64,000 nt of DNA from Streptomyces sp. DvalAA-14. GTDB taxonomy: Bacteria > Actinomycetota > Actinomycetes > Streptomycetales > Streptomycetaceae. The notes under the pieces were generated by a model. The model had not been told where the DNA came from. It saw only the letters and a list, made by a program, of their open reading frames with translations, and searched no databases. The translations under genes were made by a program, and so were the position numbers. The DNA is taken from assembly GCF_900091855.1 (NCBI RefSeq), contig NZ_FMCH01000325.1, positions 62,001 through 126,000 on the forward strand, given 5' to 3'. Of this stretch, positions 32,723 through 42,001 are shown one piece after another. Each line of letters opens with the position of its first letter. The first letter of the stretch is position 1.

Positions 32723-33607
32723 GTGCACGGAGCGGTTGTGGTGACCGGGGCGACCGGTGGGATCGGGCGGGCGGTGGCCTTGCGGCTGGCCCGCAATGGC
32801 CTGCAGGTGGTGGGCACGGCGCGTGACGAGGCCAAGGCGTCGGCCCTGCGGAAGGAGTCCGAGCAGCGCGGCGGACGGTATCCGCTGCGTACCGTGCTGC
32901 TGGACGTGACGGACGAGACCTCCTGCAAGCAGGCACTGGAGGAAGCCCTGGACATCGGTGGCGGAACGCTGGGCGCGGTGGTGAACAACGCCGGGGTCGG
33001 CATGGGAGGGGCGATCGAGGACATCAGCGAGGCCGATGCCCGCGACGTACTGGAAGTGAATCTGCTCGGCCCGATGCGGATGGCGCGCCTGGCACTGCCG
33101 ATGATGCGGCGTCAGGGCGGCGGCCGCATCGTGAACGTCTCCTCGCTGGCCGGGCGGGTGTCGATGCCGCTCATGGGCTGGTACTGCGCCTCCAAACACG
33201 GGCTGGAGGCGGCGAGCAACGCACTGCGGATGGAGAGCGCCCGGGACGGCGTCGAGGTCGTCGTCGTGCGGCCCGGCAGCTATGCCACCGATCTGTGGAA
33301 CGGCGTCTTCGCCCGGATGGACTCCGCGGGCGGCTCGACCTACGCCGCGTGCTACCGCCTGGCCGACACGGCTCGTCCCTGGGTCGCCAAGCTCCCGGGC
33401 CCGGAGCCCGTGGCCCGCGCGGTGCAGCGCGCCCTGCTCGCCCCACGGCCCCGCGCCCACTACGCGGTGGGCGCCGACGCGCACGTGGGCCTCGTCCTCG
33501 ACGGCCTGTCCCCCCGGCCGGTCGCCGACCTCAGCAAGCGGGTCATGTTCGGGCTGCGCCCCACCAGGGCCTTCCAACGGGTGACCGCCGCCCGCCCCGC
33601 CCGCTGA
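32723..33607 (+). CDS. Short-chain dehydrogenase/reductase
   Basis: The 294-residue SDR has the cofactor motif TGATGGIG (residues 8-15), VNNAGVG near residue 88, catalytic Ser140/141 (VNVSSLAG), and Tyr154-x3-Lys158 (YCASK). ARDEAKAS after strand 2 suggests an NADP preference (Arg34). I chose the GTG at 32723 (GGGGAG 5 nt upstream) over an ATG six codons earlier. It is the first plus-strand gene of the type III PKS locus and may reduce a ketone in the product or precursor. Confidence 0.85.
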   Translation: MHGAVVVTGATGGIGRAVALRLARNGLQVVGTARDEAKASALRKESEQRGGRYPLRTVLLDVTDETSCKQALEEALDIGGGTLGAVVNNAGVGMGGAIEDISEADARDVLEVNLLGPMRMARLALPMMRRQGGGRIVNVSSLAGRVSMPLMGWYCASKHGLEAASNALRMESARDGVEVVVVRPGSYATDLWNGVFARMDSAGGSTYAACYRLADTARPWVAKLPGPEPVARAVQRALLAPRPRAHYAVGADAHVGLVLDGLSPRPVADLSKRVMFGLRPTRAFQRVTAARPAR

Positions 33608-33721
33608 GGCCGTCCGCCCCGGCCGTCTCCCGCCGTGCGGGACGGTGCGAACGGCAGCTCCGGACACCCCCGGCTCCCGGTGAGGACCGGCACCCGGAAC
33701 TACGTGAGGAGTTCTCCGCCC

Positions 33722-34783
33722 ATGTCCACGATCCTTGCCGTCCACAAACTGCTGCCGCCGCATCGCTACACGCAAAAGGAGCTGGCCGACGCCTTCAGCG
33801 AGGAGCTGGAGGTCGAAGGCCCGATGCGCGAGCTGCTGTACCAGTTGTTCGAGGGAACCACCGTCCGCACCCGGCACCTGGCGCTGCCGATCCCCGAGTA
33901 CCGCGAACTCAACTCCTTCCGTGACTCCAACAACCGGCACCAGCAGCTGGCCCTCGACTACACGGAACAGGCCGTCCGGTCGGCGCTGGACACCGCCCGG
34001 GTGGCGCCGCACGAGGTGGACATGCTCATCACCCAGTCGGTGACGGGCATCTCGGTTCCGCCGTTCGACATCGGCCTGATCGACCGCCTCGGCCTGCGCC
34101 GGGACGTCAAGCGCATGCCGCTGTTCGGCTTCGGCTGCGGGGGCGGCGGCGCGGCACTGGCCAGGCTGCACGACTATCTGCGGGCCTGGCCCGGACACAC
34201 CGCCGTGCTGGTCTCCGCCGAACTGTGCTCGATGACCGTGCAGCGGGGTGTGCGCACCTCGGAGAACCTGCTCGGCGCGGCGCTGTGCGGCGACGCGGTG
34301 GCGTCGGTGGTGGCGTGCGGCGCGGACGCGGCGGTGGCCCGCGGTGTCGACGGGCCGCGGATCCAGGCGACGCGGTCCCATTTCTACCCGGACAGTACGC
34401 ACATGGCCGGCTGGCGCATCGGTGAGAACGGCTTCGAGGTCGTCCTGCACCGCGGACTGCCGGACGAGTTCGCCAAGCACGTCGGGGGCGACGTCCAGGC
34501 GTTTCTCGGGGACCACGGTCTGACCACGGGCGAGATCACGGCCTGGCCCTGCCATCCCGGGGGGCCCAAGGTGCTCGACGGAGTGACCAAAGCCGTGGGT
34601 CTCGCCGACGACGCCCTCGACCGCAGCCGCAAGCACCTGGCCGAGTGCGGCAACTGTTCCTCCGCCTCGGTCCTGCACGTCCTGGCCGACTCGATCGCGG
34701 ACCAGCCGCCGCGCGGGACGCCCGGGGTGCTGATGTCCTTCGGGCCCGGCCTGTTCAGCGAACTCGTACTGCTGCGCTGGTAG
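33722..34783 (+). CDS. Type III polyketide synthase (chalcone/stilbene synthase superfamily)
   Basis: The 353-residue protein has the complete triad: Cys139 in FGFGCGGGG, His278 in AWPCHPGGPKVLDG and Asn311 in CGNCSSASVLHVL. Length and the final GPGLFSELVLLRW are standard. It condenses an acyl starter with malonyl-CoA-type extenders without an ACP, giving a pyrone or resorcinol. Next to it lie an ACP and a FabF-like ketosynthase, suggesting that the starter is built on or handed over by a carrier protein. A GAGGAG lies about 10 nt before the ATG. Confidence 0.9.
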   Translation: MSTILAVHKLLPPHRYTQKELADAFSEELEVEGPMRELLYQLFEGTTVRTRHLALPIPEYRELNSFRDSNNRHQQLALDYTEQAVRSALDTARVAPHEVDMLITQSVTGISVPPFDIGLIDRLGLRRDVKRMPLFGFGCGGGGAALARLHDYLRAWPGHTAVLVSAELCSMTVQRGVRTSENLLGAALCGDAVASVVACGADAAVARGVDGPRIQATRSHFYPDSTHMAGWRIGENGFEVVLHRGLPDEFAKHVGGDVQAFLGDHGLTTGEITAWPCHPGGPKVLDGVTKAVGLADDALDRSRKHLAECGNCSSASVLHVLADSIADQPPRGTPGVLMSFGPGLFSELVLLRW

Positions 34784-34825
34784 ACCCGCCTCCCGTCCGG
34801 ACCACGCTGCCAAGGAGCCCCTCTC

Positions 34826-35170
34826 GTGACCGCCACCTACGACCTGATCACGGCAACCCTCGTCGAGACCTTCGAGCTGGACGCCCGACAGCTCACCCCG
34901 CAGAGCACCTTCGAAGACATCGGCCTCGACTCGCTCGCCCTGGTGGAGCTGGCCCTCGTGGTCCACGAACGCACCGGGACGGAGGTGGAGGGGATCACCG
35001 CGCAGTCCACGCTGGCCGAAGCGGCCGCCCTGCTCGCCTCGGCCACCGACGGCACCGCGGCCACCGCGGACGCTGCCGCCGCCGCGGACGGTGCCCCGCC
35101 GCGGCCCCCGCGGCCGGCCCGGCCGCTGAACCGCGCGACACGGCGGCACAGGGTCGATGAGCCCGCGTGA
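34826..35170 (+). CDS. Acyl carrier protein with Ala/Pro-rich tail
   Basis: The 114-residue protein has the phosphopantetheine site at Ser36 in DIGLDSLALVEL, with the flanking helices (DLITATLVETFELD, VVHERTGTEVEGI, TLAEAAALLAS). After residue 75 a low-complexity Ala/Pro/Arg tail (about 40 residues) is unusual for a free-standing ACP. It overlaps the ketosynthase gene by 14 nt, so the two are probably made together. Confidence 0.9.
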   Translation: MTATYDLITATLVETFELDARQLTPQSTFEDIGLDSLALVELALVVHERTGTEVEGITAQSTLAEAAALLASATDGTAATADAAAAADGAPPRPPRPARPLNRATRRHRVDEPA

Positions 35171-36380
35171 GGTCGCCGTGACCGGTGTCGGCCTGCTCAC
35201 GCCGGTCGGCGTCGGCCGGGAAGCCAGCTGGCAGGGAATGCTCGCCGGCCGGTCACCCGCGGCGAGCGATCCGGTACTGGCCGGCCTCCCGGTGGACTTC
35301 TCCTGCCGCCTGCCCGACTTCGACATCAGCGGGCAGCTCGGCAAGGGCCTGAAGTGGCGGCTGGACCCCTTCACCGCCATGGCGATCCTCGCCGCTCGTG
35401 AAGCAGTCGCGGACGCCGGCCTGGAGACGGACGACTGGGAGGCGAGCCGGGTCGGCGTCGTGATCGGGGCCGGGTCGGCCAGCATGGCCCGTTACGACAT
35501 GGAGTATGCCCGCCTGGGCGCCGGACGGGTCAGCGAGATCTCACCTCTGGCGATCACCCGCAGCGTCCCCAACATGGTCGCCGGTGAGGTGGGGCTCGCC
35601 CTCGGCGCCCGCGGACCGAACTTCTCCGTCAGCACCGCCTGCGCGTCCGGCGCCTCCGCGCTCGGCATCGCGCGGGACCTCGTCCGGGCGGGCACGTGCG
35701 ACGTGGTTGTCGCCGGGGGCAGCGAATCCGTCCGCGCCAGGATGGCCGCCGCCTGCTTCTTCCGGATGGGCGCCCTCTCCCGGCGGTCGAGCGACCCGGC
35801 GGCGGCCTGCCGGCCCTTCGAGAAGGACCGCGACGGCTTCGTCCTCAGCGAAGGCGCCGGCATGCTCGTCCTGGAGCGGATCGAACACGCCCGCGCCCGC
35901 CGCGCCCGGCCGCGCGCCTACCTCGGCGGATACGGCGCGAGCTGCGACGCCCACCACTACGCGGCGCCCCACCCCACCGGCGACGGCGCGGCCTCGGCGA
36001 TCCGTGCCGCGCTGCGCGACGCCGGCCTCGCCCCCGCGGACATCCAACACATCAACGCCCACGGCACCGCGACCCGCCTCAACGACAAGGCCGAGTACGA
36101 GGCCCTGCGCCAGGTCTTCTCCCGGCCGCCCGCCGTGACCTCCCTCAAGGGAACCATCGGCCACTGCATGGGCGGCGCCGGCGCCATCGAAGCCGCCTGC
36201 ACCGTCCTCTCGCTGGAACACCAGCAGATCCCGCCGACCGCGAATCTCGACCACCAGGACCCCGAGATCGATCTCGACATCGTCAGCAAAGCGCCCCGCC
36301 CCGCCCCGATGCGGGCGGCGCTGAGCAACTCCTTCGGGTTCGGCGGCCAGAACGCGGTGCTCCTGTTCCACAACGGGTGA
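35157..36380 (+). CDS. FabF-like beta-ketoacyl-ACP synthase
   Basis: The 407-residue KS has the Cys-His-His set: Cys162 in STACASGASALG, His302 in NAHGTAT, Lys331 in SLKGTIGH and His336 in GHCMGGAGAIEA. NSFGFGGQNAVL is the usual C-terminal block. It is the elongating type, not KASIII. Its start lies inside the ACP gene. With the ACP it could elongate an acyl chain for the type III PKS; no malonyl transferase, KR-DH pair or KASIII is seen close by, so it may draw on primary fatty acid enzymes. Confidence 0.9.
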   Translation: MSPREVAVTGVGLLTPVGVGREASWQGMLAGRSPAASDPVLAGLPVDFSCRLPDFDISGQLGKGLKWRLDPFTAMAILAAREAVADAGLETDDWEASRVGVVIGAGSASMARYDMEYARLGAGRVSEISPLAITRSVPNMVAGEVGLALGARGPNFSVSTACASGASALGIARDLVRAGTCDVVVAGGSESVRARMAAACFFRMGALSRRSSDPAAACRPFEKDRDGFVLSEGAGMLVLERIEHARARRARPRAYLGGYGASCDAHHYAAPHPTGDGAASAIRAALRDAGLAPADIQHINAHGTATRLNDKAEYEALRQVFSRPPAVTSLKGTIGHCMGGAGAIEAACTVLSLEHQQIPPTANLDHQDPEIDLDIVSKAPRPAPMRAALSNSFGFGGQNAVLLFHNG

Positions 36381-36529
36381 TGCGCAGTGCGCACCCCCTG
36401 CGGGACGTGCGGCAGCCCCCGTAGCGGGCCGGGCCCAGTGCGTGCCGAGCGTCGCGGGACCGTGCGAACGTCCGCCGCGCTCCCGCACACCGTAAGGTGC
36501 GCAGGGTGTCGACACCACAGGAGGAACCC

Positions 36530-37174
36530 GTGGCTCAGCTGCTGAGAGTTCAGAACATCACCGTCTCGAGCGACGGGATCGGTGCCGGTGAGGACCAGAC
36601 GCTGGAAAGACCGTTCGGCCATGTCGATCCAGCGAAGCTGTTCTCCTGGGCCGGTGCTACGGCGAGCTGGCCCGCCCGCAGCGGGCCCGGCGGGAGCCGA
36701 GGTCTCGACGACTACTTCACGCGGGACTTTTCCCGCAACATCGGCGCCGAGATCATGGGCCGCAACAAGTTCGGACCCCAGCGCGGGCCATGGCAGGACC
36801 ATGACTGGCTCGGCTGGTGGGGCGAGGTACCCCCGTTCCACACCCCGGTGTTCGTCATGACGCACCACAAGCGGCCGTCGTTCTCAACTTCCGACACCAC
36901 GTTCCACTTCGTCGAGGGCGACCCGGCCACGGTCCTGGAGCAGGCGCGGGAAGCGGCGCAGGGCAAGGACGTCCGACTCGGCGGCGGTGTCACCACCATC
37001 CGGCAGTTCCTCGACGCGGACCTCGTCGACACCATGCATGTGGCGGTCTCGCCGGTGGAGCAGGGGTCCGGCCTACGGCTGTGGGAGTCACCCGACGAGC
37101 TGCTCGACCGGTTCCACCTCGAGGTCGTGCCCAGCCCGAGCGGCGTGACGCACCACCTCTTCTGGCGGAAGTGA
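36530..37174 (+). CDS. RibD C-terminal/dihydrofolate reductase-like protein
   Basis: The 214-residue protein has the DHFR-like fold of YyaP/RibD-C proteins: LLRVQNITVSSDGIGAG, EIMGRNKFGPQRGPW, FHTPVFVMTHHKRPSF, GKDVRLGGGVTTIRQFLDADLVD and HLEVVPSPSGVTHHLF. Members reduce pterin or small carbonyl substrates with NADPH; most have no tested role. GGAGG lies 6 nt before the GTG. It follows the KS gene by 150 bp and ends in a strong hairpin, so it may have its own promoter. Confidence 0.85.
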   Translation: MAQLLRVQNITVSSDGIGAGEDQTLERPFGHVDPAKLFSWAGATASWPARSGPGGSRGLDDYFTRDFSRNIGAEIMGRNKFGPQRGPWQDHDWLGWWGEVPPFHTPVFVMTHHKRPSFSTSDTTFHFVEGDPATVLEQAREAAQGKDVRLGGGVTTIRQFLDADLVDTMHVAVSPVEQGSGLRLWESPDELLDRFHLEVVPSPSGVTHHLFWRK

Positions 37175-37187
37175 GACCAGGGCCCGG

Positions 37188-37218
37188 CCGCGGGTGTCGG
37201 CACGGCCGATGCCCGCGG
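37188..37218 (+). terminator. Hairpin terminator after the DHFR-like gene
   Basis: CCGCGGG (37188-37194) pairs with CCCGCGG (37212-37218), and inside it TCGGC pairs with GCCGA around ACG. It starts 13 bp after the stop codon. Confidence 0.75.
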
Positions 37219-37800
37219 TTCAGCGACTGATTGAGTAGTTGCGGGCGAGTCACCGGCAGCGGCAGAGGCACTCGCCCTCAACTCCCCAGCGACCAGGCCG
37301 CGATGGAGCCGGACCCCACCGCCTCCTGCGCGGGGGCGGCCACCCTCGGTGCGGCGCTGGGCCGTGACGGCGCGTTTCCCGCCCGGTTCGACCGCGGCAG
37401 CGTCGCCGGTGAGGTGCCGCGGCGCAGCCTGGTGGTCGTATCGGCGCAGTCCTTCGTCACCTTGTTCGCTGTGCTGTTCACCGGCTTCGGCACCAGGCCG
37501 CTGGTGCTCCTGACCGCCGGCTTGTTCGTCACCGTCTACGCGATCTGGCGGCGCCGCGGCCCTGCGGTTGCTGCCCCGGGCCAGCAAGGGCCGCCGGGTG
37601 GCGGCGCTGTGCGCGCTGTGCCCGGGCCGCCGATCCACCGCCGGGCCGGTCGGCACCACCCCGGGCCGCTCCCCGTGCGGCGGCGCGGCGGTCAAACAAC
37701 GCAGCCACGCCGGCCCGGTCAGATCGACGTGCCACCCGGTGACCATCACCGACCGTGATCTACTTCTGCTCACGATGCCGATCAACGAGAAGCCGAGATC
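37219..37800 (+). other. Non-coding or decayed region, about 580 bp
   Basis: A plus-strand frame starting with ATG at 37303 encodes two hydrophobic stretches (LVVVSAQSFVTLFAVLFTGF and PLVLLTAGLFVTVYAIW) and then loses protein-like character near 37560. It might be the remnant of a small membrane protein. Nothing else is supported. Confidence 0.3.
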
Positions 37801-38118
37801 ATGACCCAGCACTGCTGCGAGGAGATGACCAGCCGGGTGAACGTGCGCTGCGACCAGCACCACGATGACCCCTTCGCCTGCCCGGACGCCCTGATCGCCT
37901 TCAGTGCCGACTTCCAGGAGTACGGGCTGATCATCCATGACGGCGGCACGTCGAGCATCACGATCGACTTCTGCCCCTGGTGCGGACGACGCCTGCCCGA
38001 CTCGCAACGGGACCGATGGTTCGAGGAGTTGGAGCGCGCCGGGATCGATCCTGGGGACGACGAGGCGCCTGCCGAACTCCAGGACGACCGCCGGCCCGGC
38101 TCTGCGCAACGGGAGTAG
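37801..38118 (+). CDS. DUF6980-like small Cys-rich protein
   Basis: The 105-residue protein has an N-terminal HCCEEM, a middle ALIAFSADFQEYGLIIHDGG and a C-terminal FCPWCGRRLPDSQRDRWFEEL. The CPWCG pair with HCC suggests a zinc site. This layout is widespread in actinobacteria as a protein of unknown function. A GAGAAG lies upstream of the ATG. The last 20 residues are acidic and variable. Confidence 0.75.
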   Translation: MTQHCCEEMTSRVNVRCDQHHDDPFACPDALIAFSADFQEYGLIIHDGGTSSITIDFCPWCGRRLPDSQRDRWFEELERAGIDPGDDEAPAELQDDRRPGSAQRE

Positions 38119-38240
38119 CGGGCCGCGGGAGCGCGGCCCGGTGCGTCGGCCGCTGGGAGGGCTACCGGGCGGCAGGTCGAGCGCCTGGCCACCGCCACCC
38201 CCCTCGCCATCCGGCCGGCGCACATGATCGGCCGGCCAAC

Positions 38241-41200
38241 CTACCCCGTGACGCGGAATTGGTAGGTGCCCGCGCCGACGATGAAGTGGGCGTAGCCGTC
38301 TACGCGTTCGCCGCGTGTCGCGCCTGCCGGTGCGTGGGCCTGCTGCCGGCTGCCGACCGGCAGCAGGACGTCGGCGGTCGATCCCACCGGGATGTCGACG
38401 CTCAGGGTGAAGTCATCCCGCTTCTGGGTCCACGACGAGGCGATCCGGCCGAGCGGTGACTCGATGTGGGCGGAGGCGTGGGTCAAGCCGCCCACGGCGT
38501 GCGGTTGGATCGTCACCCTCGTGTAACCGGGCGCGGCGGCCTTGATGCCGGCGACATCCTGGTAGAGCCAGTCGTCCACCGTGCCCATGAAGGCATGGTC
38601 GTGCGAGCGCGAGTTGGCGTCCCACTCCTCCCACATGGTCGTGGCGCCCAGGCCGTCGAACCAGTAACCCCAGCCGGGATAGGTCGGATTGGTGGCCACC
38701 GTGTAGGCAAGGTCCGCGTGCCCGGCGTCGGTGAGGACCGGGAGGAGCACCTTGGTGCCCAGCGCTCCGGTGTCCAGGTGGTCGCCGCGGGCGTGGATGT
38801 CGGCGACGAGATGGTCGATCACGGTCTGGCGGTACTCCTTGGGTACCAGGCCGAAGCTCAGCGGGAGCAGGTTGGATGTCTGCCGGTAGCCCGCGGCCGT
38901 GTCGTCGAAGTAGGCGCCCTTGTCGTGGTCGTAGAAGGTGGTGTTGAAGGTGTCCTTGACCTGGGCGGCGAAGGCGTCGAAGTGCCGCGCGTCGCGGGCG
39001 TGGCCCAGCGCCGTCGCCATCGTCGCGAGTCTTGTCGCGGTGAGGTAGATGTAGGCGGTGCCCGACAGCCGGGTGCCTTCCGGCGCGTTGGAGCCTTCGG
39101 GGGAGAGCCAGTCGCCGTAACTGAAGCCGGTGTAGACACCGCCGGTGCCGGCGATGTCCTGCTCGTAGTACGACATCCAGGCTTTCATGCCGTCGTAGTT
39201 GTCGGCGACCGCCTGGGTGTCGCCGTAGTACCAGAACAGGTCCCAGGTGCCGAGTATGAAACTGGCCGACCAGACCGGGTCCTTGACCTGCTTGCCCGAC
39301 TCGGTGGTGGGCACGGTGGGGCCGATCGATCCGTCGGCGTTCTGGTCGTCCCGGTGCGAACGCATCCAGCTCGCGTAGAAGTTCTGCATGTCGAAGTTGG
39401 CGATCGCCGAGTCCGCGTAGAGGAAGCCGTCGGCGGTGTAGGGCCGCTTCTCGTACATGGGTGTGTCGGTCGGCACCGAGTACAGATTGTTGAGGATGGT
39501 GTTGGCCTGCGCGTCCTGGTAGCGGTTCAGCAGGTCGCTCGAACTGCTGAAGCCGCCGGTGGACGACACCGCCGTGTGGACCCTCATCCCGTCGACCGAC
39601 GCGAGGGTGACCCCCTGGGGGACGACGACCTGGGCGTAGCGGAAGCCGGCGTAGCTGTAGCTCGGCTGGTACTGCTCCACGCCCTCACCCTTGAGGGTGT
39701 AATTGTAGGTCTGCAGACCGAACCCGAAGGCGCCGGTGTTGTCGACGGTGCCGTCGGCACGCAGCTTCTCGCCGTACGTGACCGTGACCTTTGCTCCGGC
39801 CGGCCCCTGCACCGCGATACGCGCCCAACCGGCCGTGGGGCTGCCGTAGTCGTAGACGTGCGTGCCGTCGACCGGAGTGGTGATGCCCTGGAGCTTCAGC
39901 CGCTCGGTCACCTTGATGGGCGGAAAGTCCTCCGAACGGAGGGTTCCCGCGGGGCCGTCGACCGCCAGCGCGGGGTGCCAGGAGCTGTCGTCGAAACCGG
40001 TGTCGTTCCAGCCGGGCTGCTCCGCGCGGGCGTCGTAGGTCTCGCCGAACCACAGCGACTGGGTGGCCGTGGGTCCGTCGGACTGCTTCCACCCGCTGCC
40101 GCTGACTATTTGCTGCTGCGTCCCGTCGGCGTAGGTGATGTCGAGCTCCAGCTTGAGCTTGGGCTCGCTCCACCAGGGCGACGCCTCCCATTCGTCCGGG
40201 TCCGTCATCGCGTAGTAGCCGCGGCCCAGGCTGACGCCGATGGCGTTGCCGCCGGTGCGCAGCGCGTCGGTGACGTCGTACGTCGAGTACAGGACCGTCT
40301 TGTCGAACACGGTGAAGCCGGGTTCGAGTTCCCGGTCCCCGATGCGCCGGCCGTTCAGGTAGAGCTTGTTGTAGCCCAGGCCCGCGACATAGGCCCGCGC
40401 CGAGGCGATGTGCTTGCGGGCGGTGAAGTCGTCGCGCAGCAGCGTCTCAGGCGCGGGCGGAATCGACACCGATGTACCCCAGGGGCCCGCGCCGTAGTGG
40501 GCGGCCTCGAGGGCTTGCGGCCATGCCGAGTCGTCGTACCCGGGCTGCTGCCAGCCGTCGTCGGCGGAGTTCGATGCCCGCCAACTGGTGTCGGTGACCA
40601 GGTCCGTGGGTGCGGCCGTCCCTTCGAAGTGGAGACTGCCGAGCACGCCCGCCGGCCCCTGGACGCTGTTGGTCGCCTCCACCGCCAGTACGTTGGTCCC
40701 CGCGTGCAGGTACGGGGCGATGTCGACGACGCTCGCCGTCCGCCAGGAGTCCGCGACGCGCGGGGAACTCACGGCCTCGACGCCGTTGACGTACAGGGTG
40801 AAGCTGTCATCGGCGGTGAACTGCGCCTCCGCCGAGGAGATCTGCGCCCCGGACGGCAGCTCGAAGCTCCGGCGCAGGTAACGCGTCCCGGCCGGGGCCG
40901 AGTCGGACGGATCGCCTTCGGCGTACCAGATCCAGTTCGCGTCGCTGAGCCGCAGCACGGGCGCCTTGGCGTGCGCTCCGATCCACGCGCCCCGGAAGTC
41001 CTCGGGATGGACGAAGGCCGTCTCGAACGGCTCTTCACCACTCCACGGCGAAGCACTTCCCGAGCGGTCCCAGACCCGGACGCGCCAGGAGTAGCGCGTC
41101 CGCGACGACAGGGCGCGGCCGCCGTAGACCACGTCGAACGACCGGGAGGAGCGCACCCGACCGCTGTCCCACACAACTCCCCGGCCACCGGGGGACGTCG

Positions 41201-41480
41201 ACACCTCGATCTGGTAGGCCGTCTGCTCGACGGCGGCGCGGCCGGCCGCGTCACGACCCGGGGTCACCTGCCAGCTCAGCCTGGGCCGGAGGACGTCGAC
41301 GCCCAGGGGCTGGACCTGGTGCTCGACTTTCAGCCGGCCCACCGCCGGCCCCGATCCGCCCGGCACCCGGCCCTGCGCGGAATCCGGTCCGGCCGCGGCT
41401 GCCGCACCGGGCGTGGCCTCCAGCCCTGACGCGGCTGCCGCAACCGACAGCATCAGCCCGAGAGCTGCTCTGCGCTTCAT
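38241..41480 (-). CDS. Secreted GH78 alpha-L-rhamnosidase
   Basis: The 1079-residue protein has a signal peptide (ALGLMLSVAAAASGLEA, cleavage near AAAAAG). N-terminal beta-domains follow: LKVEHQVQPLGVDVLRPRLSWQV and a lectin-like region with WIWYAEGD. The (alpha/alpha)6 catalytic domain runs from about residue 650 to 960 with TPMYEKRPYTADGFLYADS, WFDGLGATTMWEEWDANSRSHDHAFMG and a C-terminal sandwich. The acidic residues after TDTPMYEKR and in WEEWD fit GH78. I chose the ATG at 41480 (GGAGG 8 nt upstream). It removes rhamnose from plant glycosides or polysaccharides outside the cell. Confidence 0.9.
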   Translation of the reverse strand: MKRRAALGLMLSVAAAASGLEATPGAAAAAGPDSAQGRVPGGSGPAVGRLKVEHQVQPLGVDVLRPRLSWQVTPGRDAAGRAAVEQTAYQIEVSTSPGGRGVVWDSGRVRSSRSFDVVYGGRALSSRTRYSWRVRVWDRSGSASPWSGEEPFETAFVHPEDFRGAWIGAHAKAPVLRLSDANWIWYAEGDPSDSAPAGTRYLRRSFELPSGAQISSAEAQFTADDSFTLYVNGVEAVSSPRVADSWRTASVVDIAPYLHAGTNVLAVEATNSVQGPAGVLGSLHFEGTAAPTDLVTDTSWRASNSADDGWQQPGYDDSAWPQALEAAHYGAGPWGTSVSIPPAPETLLRDDFTARKHIASARAYVAGLGYNKLYLNGRRIGDRELEPGFTVFDKTVLYSTYDVTDALRTGGNAIGVSLGRGYYAMTDPDEWEASPWWSEPKLKLELDITYADGTQQQIVSGSGWKQSDGPTATQSLWFGETYDARAEQPGWNDTGFDDSSWHPALAVDGPAGTLRSEDFPPIKVTERLKLQGITTPVDGTHVYDYGSPTAGWARIAVQGPAGAKVTVTYGEKLRADGTVDNTGAFGFGLQTYNYTLKGEGVEQYQPSYSYAGFRYAQVVVPQGVTLASVDGMRVHTAVSSTGGFSSSSDLLNRYQDAQANTILNNLYSVPTDTPMYEKRPYTADGFLYADSAIANFDMQNFYASWMRSHRDDQNADGSIGPTVPTTESGKQVKDPVWSASFILGTWDLFWYYGDTQAVADNYDGMKAWMSYYEQDIAGTGGVYTGFSYGDWLSPEGSNAPEGTRLSGTAYIYLTATRLATMATALGHARDARHFDAFAAQVKDTFNTTFYDHDKGAYFDDTAAGYRQTSNLLPLSFGLVPKEYRQTVIDHLVADIHARGDHLDTGALGTKVLLPVLTDAGHADLAYTVATNPTYPGWGYWFDGLGATTMWEEWDANSRSHDHAFMGTVDDWLYQDVAGIKAAAPGYTRVTIQPHAVGGLTHASAHIESPLGRIASSWTQKRDDFTLSVDIPVGSTADVLLPVGSRQQAHAPAGATRGERVDGYAHFIVGAGTYQFRVTG

Positions 41481-41612
41481 CTCGCTTGCCTCCATCGACT
41501 CCACCCGATTCGGCGCGGGTCCCAGCCACGCAATGAATCGTTTCAATTGCTCCGTATGTCACTCAACCACAGGCTGAGCGGCGAAGACAAGAGACGGTGG
41601 GGGATCGCCCCA

Positions 41613-41924
41613 TCAGGGTCCGGGTGCCGAGGCCGTCGTCGGTGGTTGCTGTGGCGGCGAAGTCGGCGAGGTCGGCGAGGTCGGCGCGCGGACGGGGGTT
41701 GCGGTGGGTCCTGTCGACCGAAGCTGCTCGCCGGGAGGCTGGGACAGCAGCACGTTCCGCAGCCGGCGGACGTTCCCGCGCCAGGGGCCGCCCTCCGACG
41801 CGGCCCAGAGGCTGATGAGTTCGGACGGTTCGGCCCTGACCCGGTCGACAACCTGAAGGGCGGGTTGCGTAGGCCAGTGACATCGGGGAGCGACTCTTTC
41901 GGCCCGTGGACGGGATCGGCCGGC
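41613..41924 (-). pseudogene. Coding-like C-terminal gene fragment
   Basis: A minus-strand frame open from 41924 to the TGA at 41613 has strong G/C third-position bias. Its middle is protein-like (LQVVDRVRAEPSELISLWAA, PWRGNVRRLRNVLLSQ), and its end is a Ser/Pro/Thr tail with the repeat SPTSPTSP, encoded by the 9-bp unit GTCGGCGAG at 41662-41688 as read on the plus strand. It has no start codon with a binding site. I cannot name the family. It is probably the 3' end of a decayed gene. Confidence 0.35.
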
Positions 41925-42001
41925 TCACCCCGGGGCACTGCGCGGCGCCGGTGCACGCCAGGAGCTCGGTCCCGCTGTCCCAGGCCGGACCCGGGCCGGG
42001 G

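Noticed and set aside
32681-35485. 934-codon minus-strand open frame opposite the SDR, type III PKS and ACP genes
   Set aside because: It crosses three real genes and is compositionally biased.
38466-41429. 987-codon plus-strand open frame opposite the rhamnosidase
   Set aside because: Antisense to a GH78 gene with signal peptide and catalytic blocks.
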